A DNA stretch of 64,000 nt. It comes from Roseovarius albus (GTDB lineage Bacteria; Pseudomonadota; Alphaproteobacteria; Rhodobacterales; Rhodobacteraceae). The DNA is taken from the NCBI RefSeq assembly GCF_900172335.1, contig NZ_FWFX01000005.1, positions 124,001 to 188,000 of the forward strand. Reading direction: 5' to 3'. Made by a program: the position numbers and the translations under genes. Numbering within the stretch: the stretch's first letter is position 1; each line of letters starts with the position of its first letter. Shown piece after piece: positions 46,014-55,677 of the stretch. The notes under the pieces were generated by a model, which saw only the letters and a list, made by a program, of their open reading frames with translations, ran no database searches and was not told the DNA's origin.

Positions 46014-47035
46014 TGATTACGAAACGTATCGCCAAAATCGATGGTGGGTTCCAGCATGACGGTTGTCGGTTCGACCTCGTCTTCCTGATCCACGCGCGCA
46101 GCGATGATTTCAGCGGCTTGTTTGCCAATGTCGTAACGACAGGCGTCCATTGTGGCCAAACGTTTGGGCAGACCCTTGAGCAGGTTGACCCCGTTAAAAC
46201 CAGCCAGACCGATCTGATTGGGGATGTCGATGCCCTGTTCCTGCAGGTACAGCAGGCCACCGACCCCGATCATATCGTTTGAATAGTAGATGAAATCCAG
46301 ATCCGGGGTACGTTTGAGAATATCGGCGGTCATCTCGCGACCTTTGGCAAGAGCAGAGCCGCCGGAGTAAAACTCCTGATCTGCGACTTCAATGCCAGCC
46401 TTGGCCAGCGCCTGTGTAAACCCTTCGAACCGTTTGCGGGCGCGATGATCCAGCAGCATCTTCGTGCCGAGGAAGCCGATCCGCTTGTAGCCGGATTCAA
46501 CGATGGCCTCGGCCATCTGTTGACCGGCGCGGCGGTGGGAAATGCCGACGACGGAATCGACAGGGGTGCCATCGACATCCATAATCTCGACCACAGGAAT
46601 GCCCGAGGCGCGCAGCATGGCGCGAGAGGCATCTGAATGTTCAATGCCTGCAAGGATCACGCCAGAAGGGCGCCACGACAGCATTTCATAAAGAACTTTT
46701 TCTTCTTTTTCAGGCTGATAGCCGGTGATCCCGACCACCGGCTGCAGATCGGTTTCGTCCAAGGCGTCGCTGATACCGGTCATCACTTCGGGGAAGACCA
46801 TGTTGGACATTGATGGGATGATCACCGCCACCAGATTGACCCGCTGACTGGCCAAGGCCCCAGCAATTTTGTTGGGGACATAGCCAATGCGTTTGGCAGC
46901 GGCCAAGACCCGTTCGCGTGTTGTGGCAGAAACATCACCGCGGTTGCGCAACACCCGGCTGACCGTCATCTCAGAGACGCCGGATTCTTCGGAAACGTCA
47001 CGCAGGGTGAGAGGGCGGTTATCCTTGGCTGTCAC
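46010..47035 (-). CDS. LacI-family transcriptional regulator (GntR-like)
   Basis: A 341-residue repressor-type regulator with N-terminal HTH (LTLRDVSEESGVSEMTVSRVLRNRGDVS) and hinge AAKRIGYVPNKIAGALASQR, then a periplasmic-binding-protein-like sugar-binding domain (VAVIIPSMSNMVFPEVMTGI). GTG 47035 is favoured because AGGAA lies 8 nt upstream; a TTG at 47041 is too close. No sugar transporter or kinase is adjacent, so the target is unclear. Confidence 0.9.
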   Translation of the reverse strand: MTAKDNRPLTLRDVSEESGVSEMTVSRVLRNRGDVSATTRERVLAAAKRIGYVPNKIAGALASQRVNLVAVIIPSMSNMVFPEVMTGISDALDETDLQPVVGITGYQPEKEEKVLYEMLSWRPSGVILAGIEHSDASRAMLRASGIPVVEIMDVDGTPVDSVVGISHRRAGQQMAEAIVESGYKRIGFLGTKMLLDHRARKRFEGFTQALAKAGIEVADQEFYSGGSALAKGREMTADILKRTPDLDFIYYSNDMIGVGGLLYLQEQGIDIPNQIGLAGFNGVNLLKGLPKRLATMDACRYDIGKQAAEIIAARVDQEDEVEPTTVMLEPTIDFGDTFRNH

Positions 47036-47255
47036 TGGCAATATTCCTGATTGGTTTTCTAATTGTTAGCTTGAACACCCTGCCGGGATCAAGCGGGACT
47101 TCGGAATGCGGAGGGCTGGTGGTGCCCGAAAAACACCTGTACCTAAAGCAGAAATAAAGAGCGTGTGTTCGCCTAAAGGGGCAAGCCTCCCTTGGGCATG
47201 GTGGAAAGAGACGCCCGCCGCCACAGAGGCCGCAGGCCAGCAGAGGAGAGATGAG

Positions 47256-47936
47256 ATGACTTGGGGAATGGTAGAGCCGAAAAATTTTGGCGAGTGGTGG
47301 CCAGATCCGCAGCGCGGTTTTTATACGTGGGATGAAACGCTGCAAACCTATTACGATACCGAGATGTCTGAGGCTGACAAGGTCGCATTGGATATGGCTG
47401 ATGGCGTAAACAGATTCACGTTTTCACGGAAGTTTACCACAGATATGGGCCCCGTGGATCGGGGGGAATGTCCACAGGTCTATGAAACCCGAAAACCGCT
47501 TAAAAAACTGGGTGCATTAATTATGTTGTCAAGCGGTTTTCTTGCGGTTGATGAAGCGCTGAAAGCGGTGATCGAGACGCTGGAACCGGATGTGCATCAG
47601 TTTTACCCGCTGAGGATCGAGGACCAAAAAGCTGTGGCTTTCCCCAAGGCTTACTTTGGTCTGGTGATCCGGCAGTTCCGCGACAGCTTTCGCCCTGATG
47701 ACAGTAAGGAAGGCTCGTGGGAAAAGATGGAATTGGTTGAGGGATACAGCGTTGTGTATGAGCTTAAGGAGCATATCAATGGGCTGGCCATGTCCACAGA
47801 GGCAATCGGCGAGGCGCATCTCTGGCGTGAGTCGGTGTTAAGTTCTCCGACGGTTTTCTTTTCCGATGCGCTGCAGGCAGAGATCAAACGACAGGGCCTG
47901 CGGGTGCCCAAGCATTTCAAGGTGATCGAGGTTTGA
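47256..47936 (+). CDS. Imm11/DUF1629-like protein
   Basis: A 226-residue soluble protein starting MTWGMVEPKNFGEWW after a GAGGAG ribosome-binding site. The middle (LIMLSSGFLAVDEALKAVIE, EPDVHQFYPLRI) resembles the Imm11/DUF1629 family, which includes predicted immunity proteins of polymorphic toxin systems; this is judged by eye and is moderate. No toxin is adjacent. The 3' end is partly duplicated 185 bp downstream after a hairpin element, suggesting a former tandem copy. A longer reading from 47106 has no ribosome-binding site. Confidence 0.65.
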   Translation: MTWGMVEPKNFGEWWPDPQRGFYTWDETLQTYYDTEMSEADKVALDMADGVNRFTFSRKFTTDMGPVDRGECPQVYETRKPLKKLGALIMLSSGFLAVDEALKAVIETLEPDVHQFYPLRIEDQKAVAFPKAYFGLVIRQFRDSFRPDDSKEGSWEKMELVEGYSVVYELKEHINGLAMSTEAIGEAHLWRESVLSSPTVFFSDALQAEIKRQGLRVPKHFKVIEV

Positions 47937-47959
47937 AACGACGTGGTTTAACTGCAAGC

Positions 47960-48048
47960 GTAGGGTGGACAATCTCTGTCCACTTCCGCCTTTCCCATGC
48001 ATGTGCACCTGTGTTGACTCATATGGTGGGCAAAACTGCCCACCCTAC
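47960..48048. repeat. 89-bp element with terminal inverted repeats and two hairpins
   Basis: The stretch is bounded by GTAGGGTGG (47960-47968) and its inverse CCACCCTAC (48040-48048). Inside are two hairpins: GTGGACA-ATCTC-TGTCCAC (47965-47983) and GGTGGGCA-AAAC-TGCCCACC (48025-48044). The layout resembles a REP-doublet or small non-autonomous element. It lies between the Imm11-like gene and a duplicate of its 3' end. Confidence 0.65.
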
Positions 48049-48049
48049 T

Positions 48050-48075
48050 GATGCGTTGCAGGCAGAGATCAAGCG
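48050..48075 (+). pseudogene. Fragment of a second Imm11-like gene
   Basis: These 26 bases match bases 47865-47890 of the Imm11-like gene at 24 positions and would encode the same DALQAEIKR. The similarity stops where the hlyD-type gene's end begins (48080). Best read as the remnant of a tandem duplicate truncated by the hairpin element; a short chance match is unlikely at this identity. Confidence 0.5.
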
Positions 48076-48079
48076 GGTG

Positions 48080-49396
48080 TTACTCGCGGAACGCTTTTGT
48101 GAAGTAATCTGATAGAGGTTTAACCAGATATGCGATGGGGCTGCGGTCTGCTGTTTTGATGAAGGCCTCGACCGGCATGCCGGGGATCAGCACGGTGCCT
48201 TCGGGCAGGCGTTTGATCTCACCTTCGTTCAGGATGATCTCGGCCCGGTAATGACTTTGCCCAGTGTTTTCATTCTCAAAGGCATCGGCCGAGATGGTGA
48301 CGACCTTGCCGACCAGTTCCGGGGTTTCGCGTTGGTCGAGGGCGGAAAAGCGCAGGGTCACGTCCTGATTGATATTGAGCTTGTCGATGTGGATTGTTTC
48401 GACCTCCGCATTGATAACCAATGGGCGGTCTTGCGGAACGATGTAAAGCACAGGATCGGCCGGGCGAATGACCGAACGCAGGGCAAAAACCTGCATGCCA
48501 TAGACCACGCCGGACACGGGGGCCTTAATGTCGAGCCGGGACAGGCGTTCGATCAGGGCGCGGCGTTGTTCGTGCAGCTCAAGCTCGCGATATTGCAGGT
48601 CGCGCAGTTGCGAGATCGCCTCTTCCCGGCGGGTGGTATCGAGTTTCAGGACTTCGATTTCAATCTCGGTGATACGACCTTCAGCTTCAGCTTTTTGCGC
48701 CTCTAGGTCGCCCATACGTCCCAAAAGGCCAGCTTCTTCGCGTTGGAGCGCCAGCACTCGGGTTGCCTGTGCCAATCCACGATCCAGCAATTGCTGTTGG
48801 TCTGCAAGTTCCTTGGTGATCAATTCATGTTGACGGCTAAGGGCAGTTTGCTGGGCTTTGAGGCCTTCGATCTGATTGCCAATCTGTCCGCTGCGCTTTT
48901 CCAGCTGATCGATTTCATTCTTTGTAGATTCTGCCCGCGCGGCCAGCAGTCGCTTTTGCCCAGCAATCAGGGCGGCGGCGTCAGGGTTGCTTTCAGCAAT
49001 GGAGGTGATCAGCGTGTCGAATTCGATGTTTTCATTCCCGTCGCGCTCGGCCTCGAGCCGTCCACGCCGGGCGATCAGTTCAAACAGCTGACTTTCGGTG
49101 ATTGAAAGCTCTGATTGCAGTTCATTGGGGTCAAGGCGAATAAGAATTTCGCCCATCGCAACCACGTCGCCCTCGTCCACCAGGATTTCCTCGACCACAC
49201 CGCCATCGGGGTGTTGGACAATCTGGCGGTTCTGATCCACTTCGATCCGGCCACCAGCGATGATCGCACCAGAGATGTTGGCCATAACCGCCCAAGTGCC
49301 AAATCCACCCACAAGAATGAGCAAAGTAAGCAGGCCAATGGCGAGAGGTTTTCGAGCGGACCAGCGATTGGGTTGATTTTGGCCAAGATTGGTCAT
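48080..49396 (-). CDS. HlyD-family type I secretion periplasmic adaptor
   Basis: A 438-residue membrane fusion protein: one N-terminal transmembrane helix ([21 protein letters not shown]), lipoyl/barrel-sandwich halves ([38 protein letters not shown]), a long coiled-coil hairpin (about 110-290), and the C-terminal beta barrel. It links the inner-membrane ABC exporter to a TolC-type outer-membrane channel (not in this window). Its start overlaps the ABC gene stop by 4 nt. Confidence 0.93.
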   Translation of the reverse strand: MTNLGQNQPNRWSARKPLAIGLLTLLILVGGFGTWAVMANISGAIIAGGRIEVDQNRQIVQHPDGGVVEEILVDEGDVVAMGEILIRLDPNELQSELSITESQLFELIARRGRLEAERDGNENIEFDTLITSIAESNPDAAALIAGQKRLLAARAESTKNEIDQLEKRSGQIGNQIEGLKAQQTALSRQHELITKELADQQQLLDRGLAQATRVLALQREEAGLLGRMGDLEAQKAEAEGRITEIEIEVLKLDTTRREEAISQLRDLQYRELELHEQRRALIERLSRLDIKAPVSGVVYGMQVFALRSVIRPADPVLYIVPQDRPLVINAEVETIHIDKLNINQDVTLRFSALDQRETPELVGKVVTISADAFENENTGQSHYRAEIILNEGEIKRLPEGTVLIPGMPVEAFIKTADRSPIAYLVKPLSDYFTKAFRE

Positions 49397-51132
49397 TGCA
49401 CACCCCCTTGCGCCGCGGTTTTGGCAATTTCGGTGCGGTTCTTGACCACTTGCCGCAGGACCTCGTCCCGCGGACCAAAGGCGCGGACGACGCCAGTATC
49501 AAGCATCAAAAGCAGGTCACATTCTGCAATCGCTGCGGGGCGGTGGGCGATGATCAAAAGCGACCTGTCGCTGGATTTGAATGCCTTGATCGCACGGTTA
49601 ACCGCTTCGCTGCCCTCGTTATCGAGATTGGAGTTAGGCTCATCGAGAACCAGAAAAACAGGATTTCCATACATTGCGCGCGCCAGACCGATGCGCTGGA
49701 TCTGCCCGCCAGACAGGCGACCACCATTCGCGGCGACACGCGTATCGTACCCATCAGGGAGTTTCAGAATCATCTCATGTGCGTCGGCCTTGCGCGCGGC
49801 TTCGACCACTTTTTCAGCGTCTGGCTCGGGCGAAAGACGCGAAATGTTTTCGGCGATGGTGCCATCAAAGAGGGATATCTTTTGCGGCAGATAGCCAATG
49901 TGCTGACCTAACATTTGTGGCGGGTATTGATCCAGCGTTGCGCCGTCGAGACGGATATCGCCGCCGGCAGGGCGCCAAACACCTGTAAGGGCGCGCGCCA
50001 AGGTGGATTTGCCCGCGCCGGAAGGGCCGATTACGCCAACAGCCTGGCCCGGTGGGATGGAAAAACTGACAGATTTCAGAATGGCATGTTTTTCCCCTGG
50101 TGGGGCGATAGTCAGATTCTTTACGTCGATCTTCGCCTTCGGTTCAGGCAGAGGTGTTCTGGGTTGTTCAGGCGGAACAGTTCCCAAAAGTTCGGCCAGA
50201 TTACCCCAACCCCGCATGGCACCCTGAACCATGGCCCACTGCCCAACGATCTGTTCGATCGGAGCCAGTGCGCGGCCTAAAAGGATGGACCCGGCAATCA
50301 TTGCACCGGGCGTCAGTTCCCCGCGCAGGACCAATAGTGCGCCGAGCCCAAGCATCGCGGACTGCAAGAACAGGCGGAAGGTCTTGGTGGTGGTGGTAAA
50401 AGTGCCGCCAAGGTCGGTGGATTTCATTTGCTCTTCGAGCGCGTTGTCGCGAACCTGATGCCAGCGGGCAAAGGCGGCATCACGCATGCCCAAAGCTTGC
50501 ACCATCTCGGCCTCGTTGCGCATTTGGTCTGAAATGGCTTGGGCCTGCGAGGATGCGCGGCTGGCCGATAACGTGGGTGCACGTGTGACCACTTGGTTTA
50601 TGACTGTGACTACAATCAGGATCACACCGCCAATGAGCGCGAGGATCCCAAGCCAAGGGTGGAAAATCCAGATACCGATCAAAAATATCGGGGTCCAAGG
50701 CAGGTCAAACACCGCACCAAAAACTGGCGAAGAAAGCAGGCGTGAGATCGAAACCAGATCCGCTGGTCCAGCGGGATTGGTGTTGCCTGGAAGCGCTGCG
50801 CGACGCAACGAGGCATCAAATACGCGTGGATCCAGATCGGATTGAAATCGTGCACCAATGCGGCCCAGAATACGTCCCCGCGCATAGTCCAGAAAACCCA
50901 TCATGCCGTAAAGAAAGACCACAAGGGCCGAGAGGGCGACCAATGTTTCCACAGAGCGGCTGCCCAGTACGCGGTCATAGACCTGCAGCATGTATAGTGG
51001 GCCGGTCAGCATCAGCAGATTGGCGAAAAAGCTGAAAACACCAACAAACCAGAACAAGCCACGACTGTTTTTGCGGGCTTGGCGCAATTCGGCCTCACCG
51101 GCCTGTATCATTCTGGCTTCTGGGCCTGCCAT
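49393..51132 (-). CDS. Type I secretion ABC transporter (PrtD/HlyB-like, no C39 domain)
   Basis: A 579-residue fused permease-ATPase. The N-terminal half has about six transmembrane helices ([20 protein letters not shown] onward); the ATPase has Walker [15 protein letters not shown], signature [15 protein letters not shown] and Walker [14 protein letters not shown]. No C39 peptidase or C39-like domain precedes it, matching the PrtD protease/lipase-exporter type that moves RTX proteins. No substrate gene is adjacent; the RTX gene at 39634-40704 is the nearest candidate. Confidence 0.93.
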   Translation of the reverse strand: MAGPEARMIQAGEAELRQARKNSRGLFWFVGVFSFFANLLMLTGPLYMLQVYDRVLGSRSVETLVALSALVVFLYGMMGFLDYARGRILGRIGARFQSDLDPRVFDASLRRAALPGNTNPAGPADLVSISRLLSSPVFGAVFDLPWTPIFLIGIWIFHPWLGILALIGGVILIVVTVINQVVTRAPTLSASRASSQAQAISDQMRNEAEMVQALGMRDAAFARWHQVRDNALEEQMKSTDLGGTFTTTTKTFRLFLQSAMLGLGALLVLRGELTPGAMIAGSILLGRALAPIEQIVGQWAMVQGAMRGWGNLAELLGTVPPEQPRTPLPEPKAKIDVKNLTIAPPGEKHAILKSVSFSIPPGQAVGVIGPSGAGKSTLARALTGVWRPAGGDIRLDGATLDQYPPQMLGQHIGYLPQKISLFDGTIAENISRLSPEPDAEKVVEAARKADAHEMILKLPDGYDTRVAANGGRLSGGQIQRIGLARAMYGNPVFLVLDEPNSNLDNEGSEAVNRAIKAFKSSDRSLLIIAHRPAAIAECDLLLMLDTGVVRAFGPRDEVLRQVVKNRTEIAKTAAQGGVQ

Positions 51133-51333
51133 GTTACTTACTTTCCTAATTACTTAAACGAATTTGCGGCGCGCTGCCGGTTTCACAACACTTAGATTAG
51201 CTCAACAATGAAGTATCCAGCAAATTTGCATCCAAATTGTGATGAAAATCTTCTATTTTCGAGATTTGTTGCGCTTGCATTACAGACTGAGTGGGTATTG
51301 CGGGTACAAGCTGGGACATCTTGGTGATTGCAC

Positions 51334-52524
51334 TTAATCAATGATTTGGCGAACAATTCCCAACAACAAATCTGCCCCGAGCGGAATCAGCCTATCAGGG
51401 AAATCGTAATCCGGATTGTGAAGTTGCGGCTGATCGGGTCCTGAGCCCAAGAAAATCATCGCGGCTTCGGTTCCGTTCTTTCCAAAATGACCAAAATCTT
51501 CCGACCATTGCATTGGGCGCGACATGGTTGTGGATTGCAATCCTTGTCTGGCAGCGCCGGCATGAACAAGTTCAGCCGCTTCGGTTGCATTGACAGAGGC
51601 TGGAAAAACGTCGTGCCAACTGATGTTGGTGGTCAGATCACCTGAGAGTTTTGCAACGCAGTCTTGTGCCGCATCGACGAGCGCATCCATCTTGGCGTCA
51701 GTCACGCTCCGCAAGGTGACTAGCAGCTCTCCTTCCCCCGGGGAAATGCCGAAAGTTGCTTCACCAAGCCGCACATGCGTGAGCGTTGACATGGCAAAGT
51801 CCTGATCCAACGGTCCACCTGCGCCGAGTTGCGCAAGCTGTTGCATCAATTGCGCCATGGCGGGGCCCGGTGATAGGCCGTCCTGCGGGGCGGCTGCATG
51901 CGAGGTTTTGCCCGACAATGTAAGACGCATTCCACGTGATGCGCAGTTTGCAACGCCGTCTACCACCCGAATATCGCCAAGGGGCCAGCCAGGAACATTG
52001 TGAATGGCGAAGGCGCAATCAGGCTTGATTTCACCATATTTAGAGTCTGAAACAACGGCTGCAGCGCCTACGCCGGTTTCCTCGGCAGGTTGGAACATGA
52101 GGATGACGCGGCCTTTGGCAGGCGGCTGTTGACCAAAGGCAAGCGCGACAGCCATGACGATGCTCATGTGCCCATCATGACCGCACAGATGCGCAGTACC
52201 GGGGACTTCCGAGCGATAGGGAAGATTCGAGATTTCCTGAATTGGAAGGGCATCCAATTCGCAGCGGATCAATACGGTTGGGCCCTCGTCTGCGCCAATA
52301 AATTCTGCCGCGACACCGAAACCACCCAAACCGGTGATGATCCGATCTGCCCCGGTTTTGCGAAGTTCGGCCTCGATAAGCCGGGCGGTTTCACGCTCCT
52401 GCCCAGAAATCTCGGGCTTTCGATGTAGTGTTTGGCGCAGGTTTGTCATCTGCTCAATTTGATCAGCCGTAAGTTCACGCATGGCGGTTTTGTCCTGTAC
52501 TGCCGCGCCTGAGGGGGAATTCAC
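51334..52524 (-). CDS. M20-family amidohydrolase / aminoacylase
   Basis: A 396-residue metal-dependent hydrolase related to hippurate hydrolase and N-acyl-amino acid amidohydrolase. Metal ligands are in HLCGHDGHMS (114-120), QPAEETGVGA and AIHNVPGWPLG, with the dimerisation domain in the middle (LSGKTSHAAAPQDGLSP). The GTG at 52524 has AAAGGG 9 nt upstream; an ATG at 52482 (MRELTADQ) is the alternative. Substrate unknown. The 201-bp gap to the secretion ABC gene holds no feature I recognise. Confidence 0.9.
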   Translation of the reverse strand: MNSPSGAAVQDKTAMRELTADQIEQMTNLRQTLHRKPEISGQERETARLIEAELRKTGADRIITGLGGFGVAAEFIGADEGPTVLIRCELDALPIQEISNLPYRSEVPGTAHLCGHDGHMSIVMAVALAFGQQPPAKGRVILMFQPAEETGVGAAAVVSDSKYGEIKPDCAFAIHNVPGWPLGDIRVVDGVANCASRGMRLTLSGKTSHAAAPQDGLSPGPAMAQLMQQLAQLGAGGPLDQDFAMSTLTHVRLGEATFGISPGEGELLVTLRSVTDAKMDALVDAAQDCVAKLSGDLTTNISWHDVFPASVNATEAAELVHAGAARQGLQSTTMSRPMQWSEDFGHFGKNGTEAAMIFLGSGPDQPQLHNPDYDFPDRLIPLGADLLLGIVRQIID

Positions 52525-52628
52525 CGGTGTTTTCCCTTTGTCAGGTCTGGAATTCTGTTTAACGTCTGGCTGAGCCTCTTTGGGGGAGGATATTACCAGT
52601 TCAACGCTCAGTTTAAAGGGAGATATAC

Positions 52629-52970
52629 ATGGGACGTCGTGATGATCTGATTGCTACCTATGCAGATGACTTGCGCAACAAATGCGGGATGGAGCCTGAC
52701 ATGGCCCTGCTTGAAAAAGTGACCATTGGCTGCGGCCCCGCGATTTATGACAATGACGGATCCACCGTGGCGGCGACTCAGCAAAGTGAGATCGATACGG
52801 TCAAAAATAACTTTCTGATTAAGAAACTGGCGTTGGATGATGGGGCACATCTGGATGATGCGATTGCCCATGTGCTGGACACTTACGGACGATCCGAGCG
52901 CAATAAATACCGCGCTGTGGTCTACTACATGCTGGTCAAACAATTCGGAAAAGAAGCCCAATACGGCTAA
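52629..52970 (+). CDS. DUF2853 family protein
   Basis: A 113-residue cytoplasmic protein of unknown function, MGRRDDLIATYADDLRNKCG onward, mostly helical and without membrane segments; it matches the DUF2853 pattern (DDLRNKCGxxPDxALLxKVTIGCGPAIY, ending in YYMLVKQFGKE). AAAGGGAGATATAC gives a strong ribosome-binding site. It is a single-gene unit ended by a strong terminator. Confidence 0.88.
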   Translation: MGRRDDLIATYADDLRNKCGMEPDMALLEKVTIGCGPAIYDNDGSTVAATQQSEIDTVKNNFLIKKLALDDGAHLDDAIAHVLDTYGRSERNKYRAVVYYMLVKQFGKEAQYG

Positions 52971-52994
52971 AAACTAGGCCTCAAGACATTTTGT

Positions 52995-53027
52995 ACACCC
53001 GTCTGAATTTCAGGCGGGTGTTTTGTT
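52995..53027 (+). terminator. Rho-independent terminator of DUF2853 gene
   Basis: ACACCCGTCTGA-ATT-TCAGGCGGGTGT is a 12-bp stem with one T-G wobble, followed by TTTGTTT. Confidence 0.9.
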
Positions 53028-53305
53028 TATGATCCCCATGTTGGTTAATTTTTCTGACCGCTCACAACGGTTTATCTATGTCAAAGCTTGACAGAGGCCG
53101 CCTCATAGACCGAAGCTGTTGTGGGGAGATTGACCATATTTTTGCATTTGACGTGGATGCAGGACATTTGAATTGATTTGACTGCAAGCTCGCACTGGCT
53201 GGGCTTTGGAATGATCAACCTATGAAACTGGCATTTGCCATGTCATGAAAATGTGGCAATAAATTCGCCATATATAAAGAATACAGAGTCCAACAGGAGT
53301 ATATT
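53028..53305. promoter_or_regulatory. Leader of the PotABCD-type operon with two TGGC/GCCA dyads
   Basis: The 278 bp before the substrate-binding gene contain no gene. Near its end lie TGGCATTTGCCA (53229-53240, perfect 12-bp palindrome) and TGGCAATAAATTCGCCA (53254-53270, TGGC-N9-GCCA), spaced about 25 bp centre to centre, then an AT-rich TATATAAAGAATA before the CAGGAG ribosome-binding site. The dyads are candidate operator half-sites overlapping the promoter. Which regulator binds is not shown. Confidence 0.5.
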
Positions 53306-54433
53306 ATGAAAAAGCAAATGAACCGCCGTAGCGTACTGAAAGGTACCGCTGCATTTGGTGGCGCGGCCCTTGCGGCGCCGCTCTATTCCAAGAGTGCGCT
53401 TGCCTCTTCAGGTGAAGTGAACATCCTGATGTGGTCAGATTATTTGCCACCAACGTTCCTCGAAGAATTCGAAACACTGACCGGTATCAAGGTGAACTAT
53501 ACCGGCATTGGTTCGAACGAAGAAATCATCAACAAGATGAAAGCGACCAAAGGTCAGGGTTTCGATATCGTCAGCCCAACCAACAACCGCTCACTTCAGT
53601 GGGGTCCGCTTGAGCTGCTGCAACCTTTTGACCTTAGCAAGGTTAATGTCGATGCGGTGAACCCGGCGATGATGAAAATCGGTACAGATGCGTGGAACTT
53701 TGGAGACAGTGGTGCACATTGGTTACCGCACATCTGGGGTACGGAAGGCATCGCCTATCGTACTGATTTGTGGCTGCCTGAAGGTGATGCACCATCCTAC
53801 GGCGATGTATGGTCTGAAGCGAACGCTGGTAAAACCATGGGCCGTGCGCATTCTATGATGCTGGGCGCGGGTCTTTACATGGAAGCCTCGGGTGAAATGG
53901 ACGCCGGTTCGGTCTGGTCTGCTTATGAAAACGAAGAGAACATGAGAAAGGTCTGGGGTCAGATCACTGACTGGTGTGTGGCGCGCAAAGACCGGATCAA
54001 GCTGATCTGGAATGATGCGGATACTCAGAAGAACGGCCTGCTGAATGAAGGCGTGATTGTTGGCCAGACATGGGATGGTCCGCCGCTGGCGCTGAAATCC
54101 GCAGGTGAGCCGGTGCACTATCAGGCGCCGGTTGAAGGTGCGATGGCCTGGGTTGACGGGATGTCGATGCCAATCGGTGCGACTAACGTTGAGCAAGTCT
54201 ATGCCTTCATCGAGTTTGCCTACAATAAGCAAGCGGCCGGTGTGGCGATTGACAGCCACGGCTACAACTCGCCGGTTCTGGGCGCGGATGCGTTCTCGGG
54301 CGATGTTTACAAGAAAAACTTTGCTGAGGCCTATCCAGGGGATAGCCTTGCGAACCTGAACCCATGGCCAGCGGAAGCGCCATGGTATGCGGACATCCGG
54401 ACTGAGTTCGTGAACAAGTTCAAGAGCGCCTGA
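53306..54433 (+). CDS. PotD/PotF-like ABC transporter substrate-binding protein, Tat-exported
   Basis: A 375-residue periplasmic binding protein of the spermidine/putrescine-type class. The N terminus has a twin-arginine signal (MNRRSVLKGTAAFGGAALAA, ending ALA near residue 33). The mature part begins VNILMWSDYLPPTFLEEFE, standard for this fold. The ligand cannot be read by eye: related proteins bind polyamines, amino acids or aminophosphonates. It heads an operon with ATPase and two permeases, separated from the ATPase by a strong hairpin. Confidence 0.92.
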   Translation: MKKQMNRRSVLKGTAAFGGAALAAPLYSKSALASSGEVNILMWSDYLPPTFLEEFETLTGIKVNYTGIGSNEEIINKMKATKGQGFDIVSPTNNRSLQWGPLELLQPFDLSKVNVDAVNPAMMKIGTDAWNFGDSGAHWLPHIWGTEGIAYRTDLWLPEGDAPSYGDVWSEANAGKTMGRAHSMMLGAGLYMEASGEMDAGSVWSAYENEENMRKVWGQITDWCVARKDRIKLIWNDADTQKNGLLNEGVIVGQTWDGPPLALKSAGEPVHYQAPVEGAMAWVDGMSMPIGATNVEQVYAFIEFAYNKQAAGVAIDSHGYNSPVLGADAFSGDVYKKNFAEAYPGDSLANLNPWPAEAPWYADIRTEFVNKFKSA

Positions 54434-54448
54434 TTGCTCTGAACCTTG

Positions 54449-54478
54449 CCCCCTGCGCTAACGCGCGGGGGGTATTTG
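54449..54478 (+). terminator. Intra-operon hairpin after the substrate-binding gene
   Basis: CCCCCTGCGC-TAAC-GCGCGGGGGG forms a 10-bp GC-rich stem with one T-G pair, followed by TATTTGTAG. With a weak T tract it probably attenuates rather than stops transcription, keeping binding-protein mRNA in excess of the membrane components. Confidence 0.65.
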
Positions 54479-54553
54479 TAGTTGCGCCTAAATGGCTAAA
54501 AAGACTGAGATAAAACAGCGGTAAAAGAATCGCGAAACAGGGAGAAGTGGAAC

Positions 54554-55666
54554 ATGAGTGCTGGAGTCGGCGTTGATCTTGAAAACCTCTGGATCCGCTT
54601 TGGGGATTTTGTCGCGGTGCGCGACGCAAACGTACATATCAAAGGGGGCGACTTCTTTTCGTTCCTCGGGCCATCGGGATGCGGGAAAACCACCATCCTG
54701 CGGGCTGTATCCGGGTTTCTTGAGCCGTCCGAAGGTAATGTCCTGATCGGTGGCAACAATATGAAGGGCATTGGACCGAACAAACGACCGACCGCGCTGA
54801 TTTTTCAGAACCTTGCGCTGTTCCCGTTGATGAAGGTCTGGGAAAACATCACGTTTTCGATGGAAATCAAGGGTGCCAGCGCGGGTGAGCGCCGCAAGCG
54901 CGCTGATGAACTGTTGGAAATGATTGCACTGCCAGATCAGGGCGACAAGTTGCCATCCGAGCTGTCGGGTGGCCAACGTCAGCGGGTGGCCATTGCCCGT
55001 GCGCTTTGTGCTGAGCCTGATGTTCTGCTGCTGGACGAGCCGCTTTCGGCGCTTGACCTTAAGCTACGCCAACATATGAGGACAGAGCTGCGCGAAATTC
55101 AAAAACGGGTTGGCATCACATTTATCTATATCACCCACGACCAAGGCGAAGCGTTGACCATGTCGGACGACATTGCGGTGATGCGTGCGGGCGTGATTGA
55201 CCAGATCGCTGATGGTAAAACCATTTATAACGATCCGGCCACCGCCTTTGCCGCGTCTTTTGTTGGGGAAAACAATGTGTTCCGCGGCAAGGTGGCCAAG
55301 GTGATGGGCAACGAGGTGATGATTTCAACCAACCGTTCCGGTGATTTGGTCTCGCGTGTCTCGACCGCCAATCAAGGCAAACTGAACGTGGGCGATGACG
55401 CGATGATGTTCATCCGGCCTGAGGCCTTGGCATTGGCACCGGATGGAGCATCCGGCGATCATTTCGTTACGGCAACGGTTACCCACGAAGAATTTGAAGG
55501 CAACGTTTTCAACATCTTCACCGAGGGTGACGGAGGCAAAGAAATCAAAGTTTCGCTTCCGAACCTTGGTCAATCATTTGAATCCCACACAGGTCAGCCA
55601 ATCACACTGGAATACGACAGCAACAATGCTGTTGCGGTTCCGGCGGGTGAGCTGGCGGCAGAGTAA
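54554..55666 (+). CDS. PotA-like ABC transporter ATP-binding protein
   Basis: A 370-residue ATPase with Walker A GPSGCGKTT (39-47), signature LSGGQRQRVAIARAL, Walker B VLLLDEPLSALD, His-loop YITHDQGEA, and a C-terminal TOBE domain (GENNVFRGKVAKVMGNEVMI). It powers import of the ligand captured by the upstream binding protein. GGGAGAAGTGGAAC precedes the ATG. The first permease follows after 11 bp. Confidence 0.93.
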   Translation: MSAGVGVDLENLWIRFGDFVAVRDANVHIKGGDFFSFLGPSGCGKTTILRAVSGFLEPSEGNVLIGGNNMKGIGPNKRPTALIFQNLALFPLMKVWENITFSMEIKGASAGERRKRADELLEMIALPDQGDKLPSELSGGQRQRVAIARALCAEPDVLLLDEPLSALDLKLRQHMRTELREIQKRVGITFIYITHDQGEALTMSDDIAVMRAGVIDQIADGKTIYNDPATAFAASFVGENNVFRGKVAKVMGNEVMISTNRSGDLVSRVSTANQGKLNVGDDAMMFIRPEALALAPDGASGDHFVTATVTHEEFEGNVFNIFTEGDGGKEIKVSLPNLGQSFESHTGQPITLEYDSNNAVAVPAGELAAE

Positions 55667-55677
55667 GGAGGCCTGAT

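Noticed and set aside
53229-53270. TGGCA...GC elements as a sigma-54 promoter
   Set aside because: The spacing and sequence do not match TGGCAC-N5-TTGC(A/T); the palindromic layout fits an operator better.
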